From NCBI GenBank assembly GCA_947172415.1, contig OX359189.1, positions 4,106,501 through 4,170,500 of the forward strand: a stretch of DNA of 64,000 nt. Reading direction: 5' to 3'. Position numbers and translations under genes: made by a program. This document shows, piece by piece, positions 58,905 to 64,000 of this stretch. Numbering within the stretch: the stretch's first letter is position 1; each line of letters begins with the position of its first letter. The DNA is from Chondrosia reniformis (taxonomy: Eukaryota; Porifera; Demospongiae; Chondrillida; Chondrillidae). The notes under the pieces are model-generated. The model saw nothing but the letters and a program-made list of their open reading frames with translations, was not told the origin of the DNA and made no database searches.

Positions 58905-60379
58905 TAGTGCATTTCACTATAAATGTAAAATTTTCTTTTAAGACGCTTTATGGAAAATATCCTCAGTGTATTTTCAAATTTGGTATCAAAGGAAAGAGGG
59001 AAGACTAGGGAATCCGTACCTTTTTTTGGTTTTGCGATAGCAGCTATCGTTTAAAAGATAGGGGTTATTGAAAGAGGGTACCTATTTCAGCCAATCAAAT
59101 GGCTTCATTCAGGCACGTTTGCATAATTAATTAGGTGAAATCGAGTTACAACGCAACGTTCCTGCGTATAACCATTATCGAAAAATGGATGTCTAAAAAT
59201 AAACAAATAAACATTTACACATTTTAAGCTTTTTAGAGGTGTATACGCTTGTTACGTTGACAACACTTTATTAGAAGGTCAAGCTATAATAGCTAAGGCG
59301 ATTTAAAGACTAAAAAGCTTTTAAAGTAGGAAATTATGTCAGAAATCAACCCAGATTCGGCCGAAGTCGGCAATCGTGATAACGAGGAATTATCCAGTGA
59401 AATATCTGCACACTGTACACTTTAGTTAATCATTTTCTGTATTTGAACTTGTTTGTGCCTTTGTCATGCACAGTTATAAGAACTGTATGGTAAGTAGAAA
59501 TTAAATAATGTTTACATAACACCTTATTATTTGATTAGAAAAATGTGCTTTCAAATGTGTTTATCATTTGAGCCAGAAGGTAATAAAGTAAATACTGCAT
59601 TTAAAGACTGTCACTGCCTAGTTGTATGGGAATCTCGAGGAGTCTTAATTGGTAAAAAATGTCAAATGAAAGTTATTAGTGGTTGTCTATATTAACCCCC
59701 CTTTTCTGCTAAATTTCTTACCCAAAAAAGTCTAGTAAGTTAAAATTATTATCTGAGTGTTTAACATATTGCTGTGAATGGACACATACGAAGGCTAGAA
59801 TATATAGGATTCTTTAAAAGACAACTATACTTCATTAGTTGTTGAAAGTGTTGTTAAATAGACTATGAAAATTCAAACCTTTATATCTCATCACACAGAG
59901 CGAAACTCACAAAAGGCAACTTAAAGATGTAGTATATTTCTTAAATATTCTTATACTAAAAGTCTGTATCAATTAGACTAACTTGAAAGGAGTACCGATT
60001 AAAAGCCGTCAAGGTACGGAAATAAGGAAACACGCAATAACTTTCTTATAAAATGTCATATTAAAAAACGCAACTTAGGTTTTTGAGTGCTTACAAGGGC
60101 TACCAGAAGCCAGCGTTTTGGGCTTCTCTGTTTCTTCTTCAACAAGCACTATTCACTTTTATCTTTAACTGCTGTTCTTCTTCTTCACGATTGCGCAATC
60201 GAAATTTTGCCATAGCAACGAATGTCGCAATTTTTCTTGCCGTTTCCATGGTTACATGAGCATAATTATTTTGGTGGCAAGTTTGAAAAAGACTCACTTT
60301 TCACATTAATCACTTTTGTCACCCTATTTTGAACCCCACTATACAGTTGGAAATTTTACATTTATGGTGAAATGCACTA
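58905..60379. mobile_element. Non-autonomous TA-flanked element with 29-bp TIRs
   Basis: 1,475 bp. Ends TAGTGCATTTCAC followed by TATAAATG (left) and the matching inverted end with one difference (right), each bordered by TA. The satellite paralog at 25,380-25,470 reads straight through (GGCACTAGTTGTATGAAC), a clean empty site. Its first 8 bp, TAGTGCAT, equal those of the IS630/Tc1-like element at 26.3 kb. The interior is AT-rich; the only frame noted is a 29-codon ATG frame at 59,336-59,425 (MSEINPDSAEVGNRDNEELS). No transposase remains. Confidence 0.85.
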
Positions 60380-62599
60380 TAGTTGTATGAACTATTTATA
60401 ATTTCTAGGTATATGTGTATGTACTAGTCATATGTAGTAGGTGGATGTACTAGTTTTATGTCCTAGTTGTTTGTACTAGTAGTATGTACTAGTTGTATGT
60501 ACTAGTGGTGTGTAGTATTTTGATGTACTAGTTGCATGAACTAGTTTTATGTACTAGTACTAGTTATATTTACTAGTTGTAGTTACTAGTTATATGTACC
60601 AGATGCATGTACTATTTATATATACTAGATGTATGTATTAGTTGTATGTGGTAGTTGTATGTACTACTTGTATGTTCCATTTGTAGATTCTAATACTAGT
60701 TATATTAGGTACTAGGTAGGTACTAGTTGTATGTACTAGACACTAGTTGTATGTACTAGTTATATGGACTAGTGTGTAATTGACGTATGGACTGCTTATA
60801 TGTACTCGTTATATTTGTATGTATTAGATATTTGTACTAGTTGTATGTACTATTACTAGTTATATTTATTCGTTGTAGGTGCTAGTTGTATTTACTAGTT
60901 GTATGTGGTAGTAGTGTGTACTAGTTGTATTTATTGGTTTCATGTACTAGTTGTATATACTAGATGCATGCACTATTTATATTTACTAGATGTAGCTAAT
61001 AGTTGTATATACTAGTTGTATGTACGAGTTGTATGTTTTAAATATTGGTTCTAATCCTAGTTATACTAGGACCTAGGTAGGCACTAGTTGTTTGTACTAG
61101 ATACTAGTTGTATGTACTAGTTGTATGTACTAGTTGTGTGCAATTGTTGTATGTACTAGTTGTATGTACTATTTACATGTACTAGTTGTATGTACTAGTT
61201 GTATGTACGGCTTATATGTATTCGTTATATTTGTATGTACCAGTTATATGTACTAGCTGTATGTACTTGCTGTATATACTAATTGCATGTACTAGTTGTA
61301 TGTCCTAGGACTAGTTATATTTACTAGTTGTAGGTACTAGGTTTAGGAACTAGTTGTATGTACTAGTTGTATGTACTAATTGTATGTACTAGTTGCATGT
61401 ACTAGTTGTATGTTCTAGATATGAACATGTTGTATGTACTAGTTGTATGCACTAGTTGTATGTCCCATTTGTAGATTCTAATACTAGTTATTTTAGGTAC
61501 TAGGTAGGTACTAGTTGTATGTACTAGATACTAGTTGTATGTACTAGTTGTATGTACTAGTTGTATGTACGGCTTATATGTATTCGTTATATTTGTATGT
61601 ACCAGTTATATGTACTAGCTGTATGTACTTGCTGTATATACTAATTGCATGTACTAGTTGTATGTCCTAGGACTAGTTATATTTACTAGTTGTAGGTACT
61701 AGGTTTAGGAACTAGTTGTATGTACTAGTTGTATGTACTAATTGTATGTACTAGTTGCATGTACTAGTTGTATGTTCTAGATATGAACATGTTGTATGTA
61801 CTAGTTGTATGCACTAGTTGTATGTCCCATTTGTAGATTCTAATACTAGTTATTTTAGGTACTAGGTAGGTACTAGTTGTATGTACTAGATACTAGTTGT
61901 ATGAACTAGTTAAATGGACTAGTTGTGTGTAATTGTTGTATGGACTACTTATATGTACTCGATATATTTGTATGTATTAGATATATGTACTAATTGTATG
62001 TACTAGTTATTTGCACTAGTTGTACGTTCTATTTATATGTACTATTTATATGTGTATGTACCAGGTATATGTACTACTTGTATGTAGTAGCTGTATGTAC
62101 TGGTTGCATGTACTAATTGCATGTACTAGTTGTATGTACTATTACTAGTTATATTTACTCGTTATAGGTGCTAGTTGTATTTACTAGTTGTATGTGGTAG
62201 TTGTATGTACTAATTGCATATATGTGCTAATTGTATGAATTAGTTGTAAGTGGTAGTTGTATGTACTAGTAGTATTTATTGGTTTCATGTACTAATTGCA
62301 TGTACTAGTTGTATATACTAGATGGAAGGACTATTTATATTTACTAGATATAGGTAATAGTTGTATGTACTAGTTATATGTACTAGTTATGTGGGAGTTG
62401 TATGTTTTAGTTGTACGTATATAAGAGTTGTATGTAGTAGCTATCTATTAGGTGTATATCCAAGTTGTACGTTCTAGTATTATGTACTCATTCTATGAAA
62501 TACTTGTATGTACTAGTTTCTAGTTATATGTAATATTTTTATGTACTGTTCGTATGTAATATGTGTATGTACGATTTATAAGTACCAGTTATATGTGTA
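60380..62599 (+). repeat. 13-bp satellite block
   Basis: Forward array with a 362-bp tandem duplication (61,181-61,904). No gene. Confidence 0.95.
61181..61904 (+). repeat. Tandem duplication, about 362-bp unit
   Basis: GTATGTACGGCTTATATG and the next 340 bp recur with an offset of 362 bp (61,201 and 61,563), essentially identical, including the rare phrase AGATATGAACATGTTG. A recent event. Confidence 0.9.
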
Positions 62600-63877
62600 A
62601 TTAAACATTTTCTACAAAAAATAGTTAAGATGTAGGGATGGCTTAAAAAGTACAGAAACAAGGAAGGGATGTTACACATTGAAGTTTTATATAGCCATGC
62701 ATAAACTATACAAGCAAGGATGTTGCACCATATCCCTACATATGGCAGCACTTTGCATGTTGTGCCTCCCACTAGAAACTGGTGTCTATTTCCCATGTAC
62801 ATAGGTATACATAGGTATACAGGTAGCCTTGTTCCTTCCATTCTTATGGCTATAGATATAGTGCAAACAAATGTTTTATTCCTTTGAACCACTTAAAATT
62901 TAAACATAACGTGTAACAAAAATCTTTATACTCAAGAGAAATCGTGACTCTCTCCTACTTCCCTATATATTTATTTACAGCCTTTATACTCACTGATAAT
63001 TTCACTGCATGTCGTTGTGTGGAGTGCATTTGAAATAATAATACATAAATAACCTCTCATGGCCTTTAGCTATATACAAATACAAATCCTTTAGCTATCC
63101 TTGCATATGAAAACACCATTTGCAGTGGTTCATTCCTGAATGGTTATATCCAAGTATACATGTTAGGGTACTGCAGCTTCATTTGTCCCAGTTCCTATGC
63201 CAATGCTGCCATATGTAGGGATATGGTGCAACATCCTTGCTTGTATAGTTTATGCATGGCTATATAAAACTTCAATGTGTAACATCCCTTCCTTGTTTCT
63301 GTACTTTTTAAGCCATCCCTACATCTTAACTATTTTTGTAGAAAATTTTTAATATTTCTAGTTTCTGTACTTTTTATGGAGTATGGGCCAGGAATTATAA
63401 TTTTATACCATTTTGGTTTCGCAATCTTCGACTGATTATGACGTCATTAAAATGGCGAAATTATTGAGGCCTTGACTCTGGTGCTATGAAAACCGTCATA
63501 CTCAATAATAGCGTTATCGCTCTCGCTTCTACAAAAGAATACAGCTCAGAAAATTTGCAATAATTTCGTTCTACAATTAGTCTAAAAGCTTAAGTAGTTT
63601 TTTAGTTATGGCTGACGAAGAAGAAGAAGAATAATAGTAAGAAGAAGAATATGAAGAAGACGAAAATGGAAATTTTTAAGGTTTATTATTTCGCCAGCGG
63701 GAGATATTCGCTTGCTTTTAAGGTCTATTTAGAGTGAATATATTGTATATTTAGCTATACATAGCCTTGTTTTGTCGATTTTCGGCCTATTTTGGGATTT
63801 TGCTACTATACCGATGTATGGGGAAAACGAAACAAAACGCGTCATCCCTACATAGGGAGTACTACCGTACTCCCTGA
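62600..63877 (+). mobile_element. Non-autonomous Helitron-like element, copy 2
   Basis: 1,278 bp inserted exactly between A and T of satellite reading GTGTA/TGTACTAG. The 3' end is a 9-bp stem hairpin (63,854-63,875) ending CTGA, next base T. The 5' half is a long inverted repeat (arms about 62,600-62,757 and 63,204-63,353, loop about 450 bp) with GATGTAGGGATGG near the outer ends. Homologous to 42,106-42,880 in opposite orientation, including TGACGTCA and AAAATGGCG. A frame at 62,539-62,892 crosses the satellite border and is not a gene. The 5' end reads ATTAAAC rather than the expected TC. Confidence 0.65.
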
Positions 63878-64000
63878 TGTACTAGTTATATATTTGTGTA
63901 ATAGTACTGGCTATATTTATGTGTACTAATTATATGTACTAGGTGTATGTACTAGTTGCATGTACGAGTGGTATGTACTAATTTTATGAACTAGTTGTAT
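63878..64000 (+). repeat. 13-bp satellite block
   Basis: Forward array continuing to the window edge, matching about 11,470-11,620. Confidence 0.95.

Noticed and set aside
62539-62892. 117-codon minus-strand frame
   Set aside because: Spans the satellite border and one arm of a long hairpin; the same peptide fragments appear in the 42.6-kb arm, so it is a repeat shadow.
1-64000. Telomeric repeat
   Set aside because: The 13-mer is not TTAGGG-like, is orientation-mixed, and is interspersed with genes and transposons.

Overview
This window looks like heterochromatin-like repeat DNA from an AT-rich animal genome. The evidence is spliced exons with GT/AG junctions (one pair reads as the proteasome lid subunit PSMD3/Rpn3) together with metazoan-type Ty3/gypsy, piggyBac, RLE non-LTR, Helitron and IS630/Tc1-like elements. 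The density of hairpin MITEs and RLE retrotransposons suggests a marine invertebrate, possibly a sponge. That is inference; nothing here fixes the species.

Layout. Most of 1-34,731 and 58,361-64,000 is a diverged minisatellite with a 13-bp monomer close to GTACTAGTTGTAT. It is in reverse orientation from 1 to about 1,570 and forward almost everywhere else. The array has been copied internally as multi-kb blocks and as shorter tandem duplications. Mobile elements sit in it as islands: a 254-bp tRNA-bearing element (1,691), a Ty3/gypsy element with tRNA-Trp primer site (5,104-9,523), a piggyBac (14,916-17,249), an IS630/Tc1-like element (26,338-29,123), a TIR-only relative (58,905-60,379) and a Helitron-like non-autonomous element (62,600-63,877). 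Because the satellite is duplicated, paralogous empty target sites are visible in the same window and confirm several insertion points.

The non-satellite block (about 34,732-58,360) holds short, mostly decayed or partial host exons (35-42 kb), including two in-phase PSMD3-like exons with a candidate divergent promoter. It then holds a transposon-dense half: hairpin elements, an RLE non-LTR retrotransposon lodged in a (CT)n microsatellite (43.8-47.5 kb), a 26/32-bp minisatellite, and a large Helitron (48.5-54.6 kb) encoding Rep, PIF1-like helicase, an OTU domain and an accessory zinc-finger protein with an 18-residue GRP-type repeat. Both edges of the block carry a short related direct repeat that occurs as a single joined copy at 10.13 kb.

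Every autonomous element is broken by at least one frameshift or stop, so none looks currently autonomous. The most interesting signals are the microsatellite-nested RLE elements, the covarying terminal hairpin ending CTGA in the Helitron-like pair, the tRNA-bearing insertion, the 83-bp inversion abutting the piggyBac, and the direct-repeat edges of the gene island.
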